Positions 18,545 through 27,828 of a stretch of DNA of 64,000 nucleotides are shown here, piece by piece. The stretch spans positions 3,537,501 through 3,601,500 of the forward strand of contig NZ_AP031575.1 in NCBI RefSeq assembly GCF_040436405.1. Reading direction: 5' to 3'. The notes beneath the pieces are model-generated. The model had not been told where the DNA came from, did no database searches, and saw nothing but the letters and a program-made list of their open reading frames with translations. The stretch is from Marinomonas sp. THO17. GTDB lineage: Bacteria; Pseudomonadota; Gammaproteobacteria; Pseudomonadales; Marinomonadaceae. The position numbers were made by a program, and so were the translations under genes. Position 1 is the first letter of the stretch; the number at the start of each line of letters is the position of its first letter.

Positions 18545-20827
18545 TTATATATCGTGACGTAAATCAAAGCGATCCAACTGCATCACTTTCACCCATGCAG
18601 CAACAAAATCCTCGACGAATCTTGGTTGCGCATTGTCATAAGCGTAAACCTCAGCAACAGCTCTTAGTTCTGAATTTGAACCGAACAGCAAATCGATTGA
18701 GGTGGCCGTATATTTAGGCTCCCCACTGACCCTATCTAGGCCTTCGTAAATACCCTCCGTACTGGATTTCTGCCAACGGGTCGACATATCCAGTAGATTG
18801 ACAAAAAAGTCATTACTTAAGGTGCCAGGAGTGTCGGTAAATACGCCATGAGAGGCCTCTCCAACGTTGGCGTTAAGAACACGTAAGCCACCAAGAAGTA
18901 CCGTCATTTCAGGAATGGTTAAGGCTAACTGATCAGCACGATCAACCAGCATTTCGGCAGGGGATCGGTAGCTTTTCTCTTCATTGAAGTAATTACGAAA
19001 TGCATCCGCCGCAGGTTCTAATAAAGCAAAGGAAGCCACATCGGTTTGAGACTGAAGGGCATCTGCTCGACCCGGTGTGAAAGGTACATCGACATTGACC
19101 CCCGCCTGTTCAGCGGCGGCTTCAATGGCGGCTGCGCCACCCAGTACTATCATGTCTGCCAAAGAGACTTTGGCACGACTATTCGCATTAAATGCCATTT
19201 GGATTTCACTTAGCTGAGCAATCACCTTCGACAATTCTGCTGGATTATTTACCGTCCAATTTTTTTGCGGAGCGAGGGCAATACGCGCTCCATTTGCCCC
19301 GCCGCGTTTATCACTGGCTCTAAAACTAGCAGCAGAAGCCCAAGCGGTTCGCACCAATTGCGGTATGGTCAGGTCGGTGTCGAGGATGGTTTTTTTCAGT
19401 GCCTGCACATCTTGACGATCAATCAAAGGATACTCAATAGCTGGCAAGGGGTCTTGCCAAATTAAGGGGTCAACAGGCGAGGTATCCGACAAGTATCGAG
19501 CGCGAGGCCCCATATCTCTATGGGTCAACTTATGCCAAGCCTTTGCGAAAGCAAGGCGATACTCTTCGGGGTTGGCGAAAAAGCGTTCCGCAATGGCACG
19601 ATATTGTGGATCTGCTTTAAGTGCCAAATCCGCTGTTGTCATAACGGGCGGGTTGCGTTTTCCTTCGATGTGCGCATCAGGGACACTGGAATGCATCGCT
19701 TCATCGGTAGGAATCCATTGGATAGCACCCGCTGGGCTACGTGTTTGTTGCCACTCTAGATTAAGTAGGTTACTCAAATAGAGTGTTGTCCAGCGGGTTG
19801 GTGCTTGTGTCCAAGCCCCTTCTAATCCACTCGTCGTGGTATCTTCAGAATGGCCCTTGCCGCAACGATTATGCCATCCTAATCCCTGTTCCTCGACATC
19901 AGCAGCACCGGGTTCTGGGCCAACGCAATCTGCGGGTTTGCGAGCACCGTGCATTTTGCCGAAGGTGTGTCCACCGGCAATAAGAGCAACCGTTTCTTCA
20001 TCGTTCATGGCCATCCGGCCAAAGGTTAGGCGGATATTCTTAGCAGACCCTAACAGATCCGGTTTGCCCATCGGACCTTCAGGGTTTACGTAAATCAAGC
20101 CCATATGCGTTGCACCGAGAGGACGTTGCAGCTGGCCGCCTTGTTGACGACGATCACTGGCTAACATTTCAACTTCTGGTCCCCAATACACAAAATCAGG
20201 TTCCCAATCATCGGTGCGACCAAAGGCAAAGCCATATGTTTGAAAGCCCATATTTTCCAGAGATATGGTGCCGGATAAAATCAATAAATCCGCCCAAGAC
20301 AGATGTTCACCGTATTTTTGTTTGATTGGCCACAAAAGACGTCTGGCTTTATCAAGATTACCATTGTCTGGCCAGCTATTGAGTGGATCAAAGCGCTGTT
20401 GTCCTCCATCGCCACCGCCACGACCATCCAGTGTGCGGTAGGTGCCAGCGCTGTGCCAAGCCGTTCGAATAAAGAGGGGACCATAATTACCAAAGTCTGC
20501 TGGCCACCAATCTTGTGATTGAGTCAGCATGGCATTGATATCACGTTTTACTGCATCGACATCCAGCTTTTTAAAGGCTTCAACATAGCTGAAATTGTCG
20601 CCAAGCGGGTTTGATCGACTGTCATGATCACGTAGGGAGGATAAATCCAGTTGGTCAGGCCACCAAAACTGATTGCTTTTCGGTTGTCCAGGCATTGATT
20701 TGCCTGATCCTGCTGCGCCTGCTGGTTTGGTGCTGGTTGGGGGATTTTGGGCCATCGCTGAAGTAGCGAAAAGCCAGGCGAATGTGACTGCGAAAGTAGT
20801 CACCTTAAATCGTCTATCCTTTTTCAT
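18545..20827 (-). CDS. katG: Catalase-peroxidase with signal peptide (KatP-like)
   Basis: A 760-residue bifunctional haem catalase-peroxidase. Distal-site residues Arg121, Trp124 and His125 are in [11 protein letters not shown]; the Tyr246 ([10 protein letters not shown]) and Met272 ([10 protein letters not shown]) positions complete the Trp-Tyr-Met adduct; the proximal His287 is in AGGHTFGK. The N-terminus carries a Sec signal ([20 protein letters not shown]), so the enzyme should be periplasmic, like E. coli O157 KatP, and should degrade peroxide before it enters the cell. The C-terminal duplicated domain is complete. It is monocistronic. Confidence 0.95.
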   Translation of the reverse strand: MKKDRRFKVTTFAVTFAWLFATSAMAQNPPTSTKPAGAAGSGKSMPGQPKSNQFWWPDQLDLSSLRDHDSRSNPLGDNFSYVEAFKKLDVDAVKRDINAMLTQSQDWWPADFGNYGPLFIRTAWHSAGTYRTLDGRGGGDGGQQRFDPLNSWPDNGNLDKARRLLWPIKQKYGEHLSWADLLILSGTISLENMGFQTYGFAFGRTDDWEPDFVYWGPEVEMLASDRRQQGGQLQRPLGATHMGLIYVNPEGPMGKPDLLGSAKNIRLTFGRMAMNDEETVALIAGGHTFGKMHGARKPADCVGPEPGAADVEEQGLGWHNRCGKGHSEDTTTSGLEGAWTQAPTRWTTLYLSNLLNLEWQQTRSPAGAIQWIPTDEAMHSSVPDAHIEGKRNPPVMTTADLALKADPQYRAIAERFFANPEEYRLAFAKAWHKLTHRDMGPRARYLSDTSPVDPLIWQDPLPAIEYPLIDRQDVQALKKTILDTDLTIPQLVRTAWASAASFRASDKRGGANGARIALAPQKNWTVNNPAELSKVIAQLSEIQMAFNANSRAKVSLADMIVLGGAAAIEAAAEQAGVNVDVPFTPGRADALQSQTDVASFALLEPAADAFRNYFNEEKSYRSPAEMLVDRADQLALTIPEMTVLLGGLRVLNANVGEASHGVFTDTPGTLSNDFFVNLLDMSTRWQKSSTEGIYEGLDRVSGEPKYTATSIDLLFGSNSELRAVAEVYAYDNAQPRFVEDFVAAWVKVMQLDRFDLRHDI

Positions 20828-21131
20828 TTTCTATTCTCCTTGCCATCCTGGTCATGGATTCCGTTTACACGGTTATTTATATTAGTAATTGATAGATAGA
20901 GCCCTACAGATTCAAAAGAGCTTATCTAGCAAAGAAAGTATAATCAAAGCCACGACAAAGACCGAACATTTACAATTGATAATTTTTATTGAGTCGATAG
21001 ATTTTGATTAATTGTGAGCGGGTTTACCGCTAGGAGTGTCATCTAATATGAGTAGTAGCAAGACTGTATGGGGCAGGCTAAAAAGTCTTCAGGTTTTGTC
21101 AAAGAGAGAAAATTAACTTTAGATGACAAGA

Positions 21132-21216
21132 TGGTACCAGTGGGCGGACTCGAACCGCCACGCCTTTCGGCAACGGATTTTGAATCCGTCGTGTCTACCA
21201 ATTCCACCACACTGGC
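21132..21216 (-). tRNA. tRNA-Leu (anticodon CAA)
   Basis: The minus-strand sequence folds as a class II tRNA of 85 bases: acceptor GCCAGTG pairs with CACTGGT, the anticodon stem ACGGA/TCCGT encloses loop TTCAAAA (anticodon CAA), a long variable arm GCCGAAAGGC follows, then the T-arm with GGTTCGAGTCC, and CCA is encoded. It reads UUG codons. Confidence 0.95.
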
Positions 21217-21280
21217 CTTGAAAAAGGTGAAAGGTATTTTATGTTTTTTTCTATAGCTGTCAATTGTTTAAGTTAAAAAA

Positions 21281-22504
21281 TTAAGAAATTGGTTGCATAA
21301 CTTCATCCGACCACAAGATGGCTTCTAAAAATGCACGATTTAAAGACGCGAGTTGATTAGGTGTTAAGCTATTGATGTTATGCCACGCTTGTTGCTCGCA
21401 GCTTATTGTCCAATGAAGAAATTGTCCCAAGTCGCCAGATTGATCTAGGATTGCTGACAGAACTTCTTCTTCGAGAGCCGTCTGCTCCAAAATCACCTGT
21501 TTCTCAACTTGAAAGACAGCGTCCATTCCAGACATTAAACCTACCATGAATGCTGATTCAGACAGTCTGTTATCTATTTTTTCCGCCAGTAGTTGGCAAC
21601 ATTTCGCGCGAGTCAGCAGTATCTTGAACAGAGCGTTTGGTTGATTCGAAGAGGAGGTTAACGTAATGAGCAATGCCCAGCGTTTTAATTTTACTAGGCC
21701 AAGGAAAATCACGGCTTCTTTAATTGACATGACTTTTTTGCCAATACCACATATCGGACTGTTTAAAATTCGTAGTAGTTGGTATGACAACTTAGGATTT
21801 TTTTCAATAAGTAGGGACACTTTTTCTATGCTGATGTCTTTGTCTTGCAAGGCATTGACCAGCGCTATCGCACTGTGTGTCGCCGAATCGATAATACGAC
21901 CCTTAATGATGGCAGGGCGTTGAAGAAAATAGCCTTGGAATAAGTCAAAGCCAAGTTTCTTACATTGCTCAAACATGGTGTGATCTTCTACTTTCTCTGC
22001 CAATAAAAGTAAGCCTTTGCGTTTTAAAGCAGCGATTTGCTCGCTATATTGGCAAGGAGGGGTTTTCAAAACATCAATTTTTACAATGGAAACCCAAGGC
22101 AGTAAGGCTTCATAATCTGCTTCAAATTGATAATCGTCTAAAGCAAATCGATAACCTGCAGCGCGCCATTTTTCTACCGCATGATAAAATTCAGGTGTTA
22201 ACTTCTGGCTTTCCAAAATTTCAATGTAAACCGTATTGTGATCAATTGGAAAAAAGGCGTCAGACAGTATCAATTCGCTTGTCATATTCACGAAGAAGGG
22301 TTTACGTAACTGGGATTCAAGGTTTGTGATACCGATGCAAAGGTTCACTAAAACTTGGCTGGTAGCTACTTTTCCATCCGCAAACTGCGCTTGTTGGGCA
22401 TCCATTCCACGGAACAATAGCTCATAACCAAATATCTCTTTATTGCGTTTGAGAATTGGTTGTTGAGCCATCATTAGGTCATCTAATACCGCGGGAAAAT
22501 CCAT
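21281..22504 (-). CDS. EAL-HDOD signalling protein (YuxH/CdgJ-type)
   Basis: A 407-residue cytoplasmic protein with an N-terminal EAL-like domain (about 10-200) and a C-terminal HDOD domain (about 205-400). The EAL motifs are altered (YELLFR in place of EALLR, LEILES, LDDYQF, AEKVED, QGYFLQRP), so catalysis is doubtful and the domain probably acts by binding. HDOD signature: ISIEKVSLLIEKNPKLSYQL, then LNSP and SIKEAVIFLGL. Relatives such as Vibrio CdgJ affect motility. It stands alone between two tRNA loci. Confidence 0.88.
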   Translation of the reverse strand: MDFPAVLDDLMMAQQPILKRNKEIFGYELLFRGMDAQQAQFADGKVATSQVLVNLCIGITNLESQLRKPFFVNMTSELILSDAFFPIDHNTVYIEILESQKLTPEFYHAVEKWRAAGYRFALDDYQFEADYEALLPWVSIVKIDVLKTPPCQYSEQIAALKRKGLLLLAEKVEDHTMFEQCKKLGFDLFQGYFLQRPAIIKGRIIDSATHSAIALVNALQDKDISIEKVSLLIEKNPKLSYQLLRILNSPICGIGKKVMSIKEAVIFLGLVKLKRWALLITLTSSSNQPNALFKILLTRAKCCQLLAEKIDNRLSESAFMVGLMSGMDAVFQVEKQVILEQTALEEEVLSAILDQSGDLGQFLHWTISCEQQAWHNINSLTPNQLASLNRAFLEAILWSDEVMQPIS

Positions 22505-22574
22505 CGTATCTTGCTCTAACAGTAAATTTGATTAAATATCCTATGATATCAATAATGTTATTGTTCTATAAAAT

Positions 22575-22620
22575 AAATTTATCATTCTTGTCTATTTAAA
22601 TTTATCATTCTTGTTTATTA
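22575..22620. repeat. Two 23-bp tandem repeats upstream of the EAL-HDOD gene
   Basis: AAATTTATCATTCTTGT plus six AT-rich bases occurs twice head to tail, about 70 bases upstream of the minus-strand start. It may be an upstream regulatory repeat or simple slippage. Confidence 0.5.
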
Positions 22621-22649
22621 AAGCCTTGATGCGGTATTGTCGAAAAATA

Positions 22650-22678
22650 TTGACACAAGCTTCAAGCAACCCTAGAAT
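22650..22678 (+). promoter_or_regulatory. Sigma-70-type promoter of the tRNA-Ala genes
   Basis: Perfect -35 TTGACA (22650-22655), 17-base spacer, and -10 TAGAAT (22673-22678), 15 bases before the first tRNA-Ala. Confidence 0.8.
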
Positions 22679-22693
22679 TCAGCGCTGTTTTGT

Positions 22694-22769
<76 letters not shown>

Positions 22770-22824
22770 TAAAACACTTCCCTAAGGTTGTTCCAACCTT
22801 CTACAAAACGCATTGGCGTGATGT

Positions 22825-22900
<76 letters not shown>

Positions 22901-22947
22901 TAAAGTCTTCCAACAGTATTCTCTCTGACTTCTGTATCACACTCTGT

Positions 22948-22995
22948 ATTTGATATCAGTGAAGTCGTAGGCGATTCACTACGCCTATATCAAAT
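22948..22995. repeat. Nested inverted repeat downstream of tRNA-Ala
   Basis: Outer arms ATTTGATAT / ATATCAAAT and inner arms TAGGCG / CGCCTA form a stem-loop. An open frame without a good start continues through it to about 23129. This may be a remnant of an inserted element next to the tRNA; I do not recognise a protein in it. Confidence 0.45.
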
Positions 22996-23179
22996 CTACC
23001 GCCCCTGCATCATAGAAGAACTATACGCAGAAATTGCCAAAGCGGGTTATGGAGAAGTCAGCCAGAACAACTCAGAAAACATTCTCCCAAAGCCACATCA
23101 ATGTATATCTTCATATATTTATGTCTAAAATTGACAATATCAGACAATGCTGTCTAACATGGCGAGAGAGGTAATTATT

Positions 23180-23431
23180 ATGAATGTTAACTTAAGTCCG
23201 GTTTTTGAGGATTATATCAAGCAGCAACTTGATACTGGCATGTATAACAATGCCAGTGAAATTATTCGCGAAGCCTTGCGCATCAAAATGCAGCAAGATG
23301 AAGTGTATCAGGCCAGGCTTATTGCCTTACGCGCTGCCGCTAATGCCGGTTTAGAAAGCGGTGAGCCAGAGCCATTTGATGTGAATGTCATTCTTGAAGA
23401 AGCCAAAGGGCGCATTGACCTAGATGCTTAA
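23180..23431 (+). CDS. parD: ParD-like antitoxin
   Basis: An 83-residue ParD/CopG-type ribbon-helix-helix antitoxin. NVNLSPVFEDYIKQQLDTG forms the DNA-binding strand and first helix, and NASEIIREALRIKMQQDE is the typical second helix. The C-terminal tail (about 45-83) would wrap the ParE toxin. The start at 23180 is chosen because GAGAGAGG lies upstream and the N-terminus matches the family. It overlaps the parE frame by eight bases, the usual toxin-antitoxin arrangement. Confidence 0.88.
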   Translation: MNVNLSPVFEDYIKQQLDTGMYNNASEIIREALRIKMQQDEVYQARLIALRAAANAGLESGEPEPFDVNVILEEAKGRIDLDA

Positions 23432-23612
23432 TATCTTCATCCGCCCCTTAGCCCGTCAGGATATGCTCGATATCTGGCAATATACCTACGAGACATGGGG
23501 TACTTCCCAAGCGGATAGTTATATCAAAGACATGGCCACATCATTTGACATGCTGGCAGAATCACCACTATTAGGCCGTGATACACATTTATTATTAATT
23601 TGGTGCAAATAA
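23424..23612 (+). pseudogene. parE: Truncated ParE toxin remnant
   Basis: The first 54 or so residues match the ParE/RelE fold (PLARQDMLDIWQYTYETWG, then SFDMLAESPLLGRD). The frame then runs into nine unrelated residues (THLLLIWCK) and stops at 62 residues, while ParE is usually about 95-100. The C-terminal strands carrying the conserved Arg and the HxIFYR-type motif are missing, and I find no trace of them in other frames downstream. The toxin is probably dead, leaving parD as an orphan antitoxin. Confidence 0.8.
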
Positions 23613-23691
23613 GCTAGAAGTATGTAATTTAAGTTGATAATTTCTTTTCTAATCGGTACATTCGCCCCGCATCGAAACTTTCTGATTCCGT

Positions 23692-24423
23692 ATGACTTCT
23701 AGCACCAGACAATTTAGCACTAGACAAGCCAGTACCAGACGGCCCAGTCTCGTCTATGGTTTGCTGTTCTGTTGGTTAGCGTATTTTAGCGTGCCGACTA
23801 TTAATCATATTGGTGTTATCAATGGCGTGCATGTCATGTTGTGTATTACCAAAGGGGTGATGATTCATGATGCCAATGCCAGTTCTAAGGATGGCGAACA
23901 CCATCATCAGTTACACTCTGCTCATCATCAGACGAGCGACCATCAGGCACACTCTGCTCATCACCTTACAAGCGACCATCAGGCACACTCTGCTCATCAT
24001 CATACGAGCGACCATCAGGCACACTCTGCTCATCATCATACAAGCGACCATCAGTTACACTCTGCTGCTCATCATACGAGTGACCATCAGCCCCATGTAG
24101 AACATTTTGCAACAGCCGATTCAGCTATGGTGTCTTCTGTCTCTGCCCACGGTGTGGCGCATGAAGTCAGTTCTACCGATCCCAAGGTGGATGGCATTGG
24201 TGATCATAAAGTTAATACTCATGAAGCGGATCATTGTCCGTGTGTTCAATTCTTCTTCGATGGCAATCTGCTGATTGCTACTGAGCTTGATGTCATCAAG
24301 GTTCGTTCGCCAGCCTTGCTTGGTCATCATACACCTGCATTATTAACGGCTTTTTATAAGGCTCAAGCCAGAGGCCCGCCATCCTTTCTTCTGTTCGATC
24401 AATCAAAAATTATTTTTACATAG
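23692..24423 (+). CDS. His-repeat exported protein, DUF2946-like
   Basis: A 243-residue protein with an N-terminal hydrophobic segment (about residues 21-36) that could be a signal anchor. Five tandem 12-residue repeats of the type HSAHHHTSDHQA (residues 75-134) follow, then a Cys pair CPC near residue 200 and a C-terminal QARGPPS. The CPC and RxPP features recall DUF2946, small envelope proteins often found beside metal-linked TonB or PepSY genes. The PepSY membrane protein follows closely in the same direction. A periplasmic copper, zinc or nickel buffer is the likely role, by inference. Assignment to DUF2946 is tentative. Confidence 0.75.
   Translation: MTSSTRQFSTRQASTRRPSLVYGLLFCWLAYFSVPTINHIGVINGVHVMLCITKGVMIHDANASSKDGEHHHQLHSAHHQTSDHQAHSAHHLTSDHQAHSAHHHTSDHQAHSAHHHTSDHQLHSAAHHTSDHQPHVEHFATADSAMVSSVSAHGVAHEVSSTDPKVDGIGDHKVNTHEADHCPCVQFFFDGNLLIATELDVIKVRSPALLGHHTPALLTAFYKAQARGPPSFLLFDQSKIIFT
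23914..24093. repeat. 36-bp tandem repeats in the His-rich gene
   Basis: Five 36-base units (each containing ACCATCAGGCACACTCTGCT or a close variant) encode the 12-residue His repeats. The copies are nearly identical at the nucleotide level, including synonymous sites, which indicates recent expansion. Confidence 0.88.
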
Positions 24424-24501
24424 TGCTCCAACACTAAGGATAGCTTCTTAGGTTTGGGCATTGTGTACACCTATGTCCAAATTTTAAACAGGAGATTTTT
24501 A

Positions 24502-25857
24502 ATGTTTGGCAAACGATCTTTTTATATGTCAGTTTGGCGCTGGCACTTTTTTGCTGGTTTGTATGTTGTTCCTTTTTTAATCATGCTGGCGATCACTGGT
24601 CTTATCATGCTCTACGCACCTTTTTTGGAGCGCACACAAAATTCCGATCTTTACTATGTTGAGCAAGTGTCTGATCAGGCCATGTCTTATGAAGCACAAT
24701 ACAACTTGGTACAAGAGGCTTACCCAGACGCGACACTATTGCGTTTTTATCTTCCCGCCGATAGTGAAGAGGCGACACGCTTTCAAGTCAGTACTGGCGA
24801 AGGCAAGATTCAAGTCTTTGTTGATCCTTATAAGGGGAAAGTGTTAGGCGATCTGAGTATTAACGACTCTTTGTATACTTGGGCAGACGATACTCACGGT
24901 ACTTTTATGGTAGGCGTAACAGGTGATCGTTTAATCGAAGTAGCAGCGAGTTTTACCATTTTATTGATCATCACTGGGGTCTTTTTGTGGTGGCCTGATA
25001 GTAGTAAATCTAAGCTCAAAGCCGCTGTTAAGGTAAGTAAAAAAGGGGGGCGTACTTTTTGGCGAGATTTACACAGCGTAACGGGGCTATGGGTTGCTAT
25101 TGTATTGCTTTTCTTCTGTATTTCGGGTCTTGCATGGGCTGGGATTTGGGGAGGAAAGTTGGTTCAGGCGTGGAGTACCTTTCCAATGGAGAAACGTGCT
25201 TCGAATCTATCCTCAACCCTGACTCACAATGACCTAAACCTAAAAGGTGTGAAGCAAATTCCTTGGGGACTGGAGCAAGCACCATTGCCAGAATCTGAAG
25301 CTCAGGGACCAATTAGCATTACATTGGATGATGTGGTTAGTGAGGCGAAATCTATGGGCTTCACCCAGTTTCAGGTTCACTTCCCGAAAAATGAACTGGG
25401 TGTTTATACCGCGACAGCGAGCACTATGGGTAAAGATATAAAGAATGCATGGGACGATAGAACGGTTCATTTTGATCGTTATTCTGGTGCCGTCTTGGCG
25501 GATGTAGGCTTTATGGATTACAACTGGTTTGCAAAGTCCATGGCAGTGGGGATTGCATTGCATATGGGGCAATTTGGTGTGTGGAATTTAATTGCTTGTA
25601 CTTTATTTTGCCTAGCTGTGATCTTGTTGTGTATATCGGGTGTGGTTATGTGGTGGAAGCGTCGCCCTAGTAATCGCCTGACCTTGTCAGCACCTAAGAT
25701 GCCAAAAGATTTAGTGCGCTGGAAGCATGCGGTTTGGTTAGTATTACCTATTTCTTTAATGTTTCCCTTGGCAACCGTGGCCATTATTGCGGTTATCTTG
25801 GTTGATAACTTAGTGGGTTTAGTTGCACCTAGGGTACGTAACTTCTGGGCTAGCTAG
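24502..25857 (+). CDS. PepSY-associated membrane protein
   Basis: A 451-residue inner-membrane protein of the PepSY_TM family (PiuB/YcnJ-like iron-uptake-associated reductase group). TM1 is in WHFFAGLYVVPFLIMLAITGL, further segments at about 150-170, 195-215, 365-390 and 415-440, with two large periplasmic PepSY-type regions between. Conserved His sit at membrane edges (WRDLHSVTGLW, ALHMGQFGVWN). The start at 24502 is chosen for its AGGAG site and typical MFGKRSFYMSVWRWH N-terminus. It is probably co-transcribed with the His-rich gene 78 bases upstream, implying a role in metal handling. Confidence 0.88.
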   Translation: MFGKRSFYMSVWRWHFFAGLYVVPFLIMLAITGLIMLYAPFLERTQNSDLYYVEQVSDQAMSYEAQYNLVQEAYPDATLLRFYLPADSEEATRFQVSTGEGKIQVFVDPYKGKVLGDLSINDSLYTWADDTHGTFMVGVTGDRLIEVAASFTILLIITGVFLWWPDSSKSKLKAAVKVSKKGGRTFWRDLHSVTGLWVAIVLLFFCISGLAWAGIWGGKLVQAWSTFPMEKRASNLSSTLTHNDLNLKGVKQIPWGLEQAPLPESEAQGPISITLDDVVSEAKSMGFTQFQVHFPKNELGVYTATASTMGKDIKNAWDDRTVHFDRYSGAVLADVGFMDYNWFAKSMAVGIALHMGQFGVWNLIACTLFCLAVILLCISGVVMWWKRRPSNRLTLSAPKMPKDLVRWKHAVWLVLPISLMFPLATVAIIAVILVDNLVGLVAPRVRNFWAS

Positions 25858-25904
25858 GTTACCAATATTATTTTCGTCATCAGCAAGCTGGTTTAGGAAG
25901 CTTG

Positions 25905-25955
25905 GGAAGGTGCGAATAAGTCCCCTGATATTCAAAAGACTTATTTGCTCCTTCC
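25905..25955. mobile_element. 51-bp IS5-like inverted-repeat element
   Basis: The arms GGAAGGTGCGAATAAGTC (25905-25922) and GACTTATTTGCTCCTTCC (25938-25955) pair at 16 of 18 positions around a 15-base centre. The left arm is identical to the left end of the MITE at 57670 and resembles the ends of IS5 as I recall them. It looks like a collapsed MITE. The rest of 25858-26506 holds two overlapping minus-strand frames that I cannot identify and the leader of the MFS gene. Confidence 0.65.
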
Positions 25956-26364
25956 TTAATGCTCTTCCAGCTGGCTGCTTTTTTAATTGTCTCTGGTCGC
26001 TTTTTTGCTTCATGATCTGCATTATCCAGTTTGTATTGCCCGCTGGATTTCTTAATATCTTTTCCCAATAGGCTAAAACTTGGAATAATTGATGTTCTTC
26101 TGTTTCCGTAATTTCCATCATCATTGTTTTTGTTAATCCCCTTTCAATATGATTTTGATGCAATAGCCATTTTTAGCATTTCTTAGGCAAATTTTGTGTT
26201 ATTTCTGCGCTGAAAAAAGTGAACTGCAAAGCCAATTGACGGGATTTAAATGTTGTTTATTAAGGATTTACTTATTTTTTTAGGCTTTATAAACGTTTTT
26301 TAAGAAACATTCATGAGGATAAGGCTTCTGCTAAATCTGGATAACTGACCTTTGTTAGATACGG

Positions 26365-26409
26365 TACTGTGAAGTTTTAACAATTAATAAAACAATTACT
26401 ATCACAGTA
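26365..26409 (+). promoter_or_regulatory. Inverted repeat in the MFS gene leader
   Basis: TACTGTGA (26365-26372) and TCACAGTA (26402-26409) form 8-base arms 29 bases apart, directly before the ribosome-binding site of a small upstream frame. It may be a spaced operator or an RNA stem; function unknown. Confidence 0.4.
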
Positions 26410-26420
26410 GGAACACGATA

Positions 26421-26519
26421 ATGAAAGAATTCTGCAGATTACAATGGTTAAAAAGCTTAGTCTTTTTTAAATCAAACCATCTTTCAAGTACATTGGGAGG
26501 TGGACTATGTCAAATGTAA
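26421..26519 (+). CDS. Possible 32-residue leader peptide upstream of the MFS gene
   Basis: An ATG with AGGAA eight bases upstream opens a 32-codon frame beginning MKEFCRLQWLKSLVFF. It overlaps the MFS start codon region by 13 bases in another frame. It resembles an upstream frame that could couple or attenuate translation. There is no homologue I recognise, so this remains a candidate. Confidence 0.35.
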   Translation: MKEFCRLQWLKSLVFFKSNHLSSTLGGGLCQM

Positions 26520-27709
26520 AACAGGCTAAGTTTGGGCGCGAAGGAACCTTGATAGCGTTAGGCAGTAGTTTAACCATAATGGGGTCGGTTATGGTGGCGC
26601 CTATTCTGCCTAAAATGGCTCAAGAGTTTGCACCTACTACGCCTGATATAGGTAATTTATTACCACTTATCGTCGTTGCTCCAGCATTAGCCATTGTATT
26701 ATTTGCTCCTTTGGCGGGTTGGTTGTCTGATAAATTTGGTCGTAAGTTGATGTTAGTCATCGCGACTATTTTCTATGCGATTTTAGGAGTGTTACCTGCT
26801 TTTCAAAATGATCTTCAAGAGATTGTTTTGACTCGTTTCATCTTTGGTTGTGCTGAAGCGGCCATTATGACTTGTTGTACTGCTCTTATTGCGGACTATT
26901 GGCAAGGGAATGATCGGCTCAAAATAGTGAACTTCCAAGTGATTGCCGTAGGGGTTATCGGGGCCTTGTTCTACGTAATGGGTGGCGTTTTGGGTGAAGA
27001 ATCTTGGCGAACACCATTTTATTTATATCTTCTGCCCCTTTTATTGGTGCCTTTGTTTATAAAAATGTTGTGGGATCCCACTCACTTTGTTGAACCCCAG
27101 TTGCTTGATCAGAGTGCTAAAGTAGCGAAAGGCTCAGTCATTTCATGTTATTTGATGGTTTTCTTTGGCATGGTTTTGGCCTTTGTCGTGACCATTCAGG
27201 TGCCTTCCATTCTCGCGAATCACCTAGGTGTTACCTCAACAACTAAGATAGCCTTAGCAACGGGTGGATCCATGCTTACGTCATTAGTAGGTTCTTTGAT
27301 TTGGCCTTTGGTAAGACGTTTATTGGGTGTAACTGGCTGTAACGCTGCACTTATGACCTTGATTGCTTTTGGTTTATACCTCTTGGTTATTGCAAACAGC
27401 TACGAAGATGTATTGGTTGCTCTGGTTTTTCATGGTGTGGGTATTGGTTTGTTATTGCCGAATCTAATGGCCAGTGTCATGTCTGCATTGCCAGATGCGG
27501 TGCGTGGTAGGGGCATTGGTGGTTTTACTGCATGCTTGTATTTAGGACAGTTTTCGAGCCCATTTATTGTCGGTTTTTTATCCACAGGAAGTAGTTTACA
27601 AGAGGCCATTTTGACTTTGGTTTACGCTGCTGTCGCTGTGGCAATCGTTTGGGTGATTTATCGAGTGTTTGTCTCAGTAGATACGCCCCAATATCAAGTT
27701 GCCACTTAA
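26507..27709 (+). CDS. MFS transporter
   Basis: A 400-residue major facilitator with about 12 hydrophobic segments. Motif A (GWLSDKFGRK) lies between TM2 and TM3 near residues 75-85, and the symmetric weaker copy is near 280. A strong GGGAGG site precedes the ATG. It looks like a drug/proton antiporter of the DHA1 type, but the substrate cannot be told. It stands alone, followed by a strong terminator and recC. Confidence 0.9.
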   Translation: MSNVKQAKFGREGTLIALGSSLTIMGSVMVAPILPKMAQEFAPTTPDIGNLLPLIVVAPALAIVLFAPLAGWLSDKFGRKLMLVIATIFYAILGVLPAFQNDLQEIVLTRFIFGCAEAAIMTCCTALIADYWQGNDRLKIVNFQVIAVGVIGALFYVMGGVLGEESWRTPFYLYLLPLLLVPLFIKMLWDPTHFVEPQLLDQSAKVAKGSVISCYLMVFFGMVLAFVVTIQVPSILANHLGVTSTTKIALATGGSMLTSLVGSLIWPLVRRLLGVTGCNAALMTLIAFGLYLLVIANSYEDVLVALVFHGVGIGLLLPNLMASVMSALPDAVRGRGIGGFTACLYLGQFSSPFIVGFLSTGSSLQEAILTLVYAAVAVAIVWVIYRVFVSVDTPQYQVAT

Positions 27710-27722
27710 GTTAATTGGCTTT

Positions 27723-27765
27723 CACCAAACAAAGCTTGAGTGATGTGGCTTTGTTTGGTGTTTTT
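27723..27765 (+). terminator. Terminator of the MFS gene
   Basis: Perfect 13-base stem CACCAAACAAAGC / GCTTTGTTTGGTG followed by TTTTT. Confidence 0.92.
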
Positions 27766-27828
27766 ATTGTTATACTCATGTCTTTAGCAATATCGTTTTG
27801 TGGTGAAATAACTTGTTAAGGACGGTAA

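Noticed and set aside
25819..26163. Two overlapping minus-strand frames after the PepSY gene
   Set aside because: Both run through the IS5-like inverted repeat (encoding IRTFP-type sequence); one starts only at TTG. I could not recognise either protein, so neither is called.
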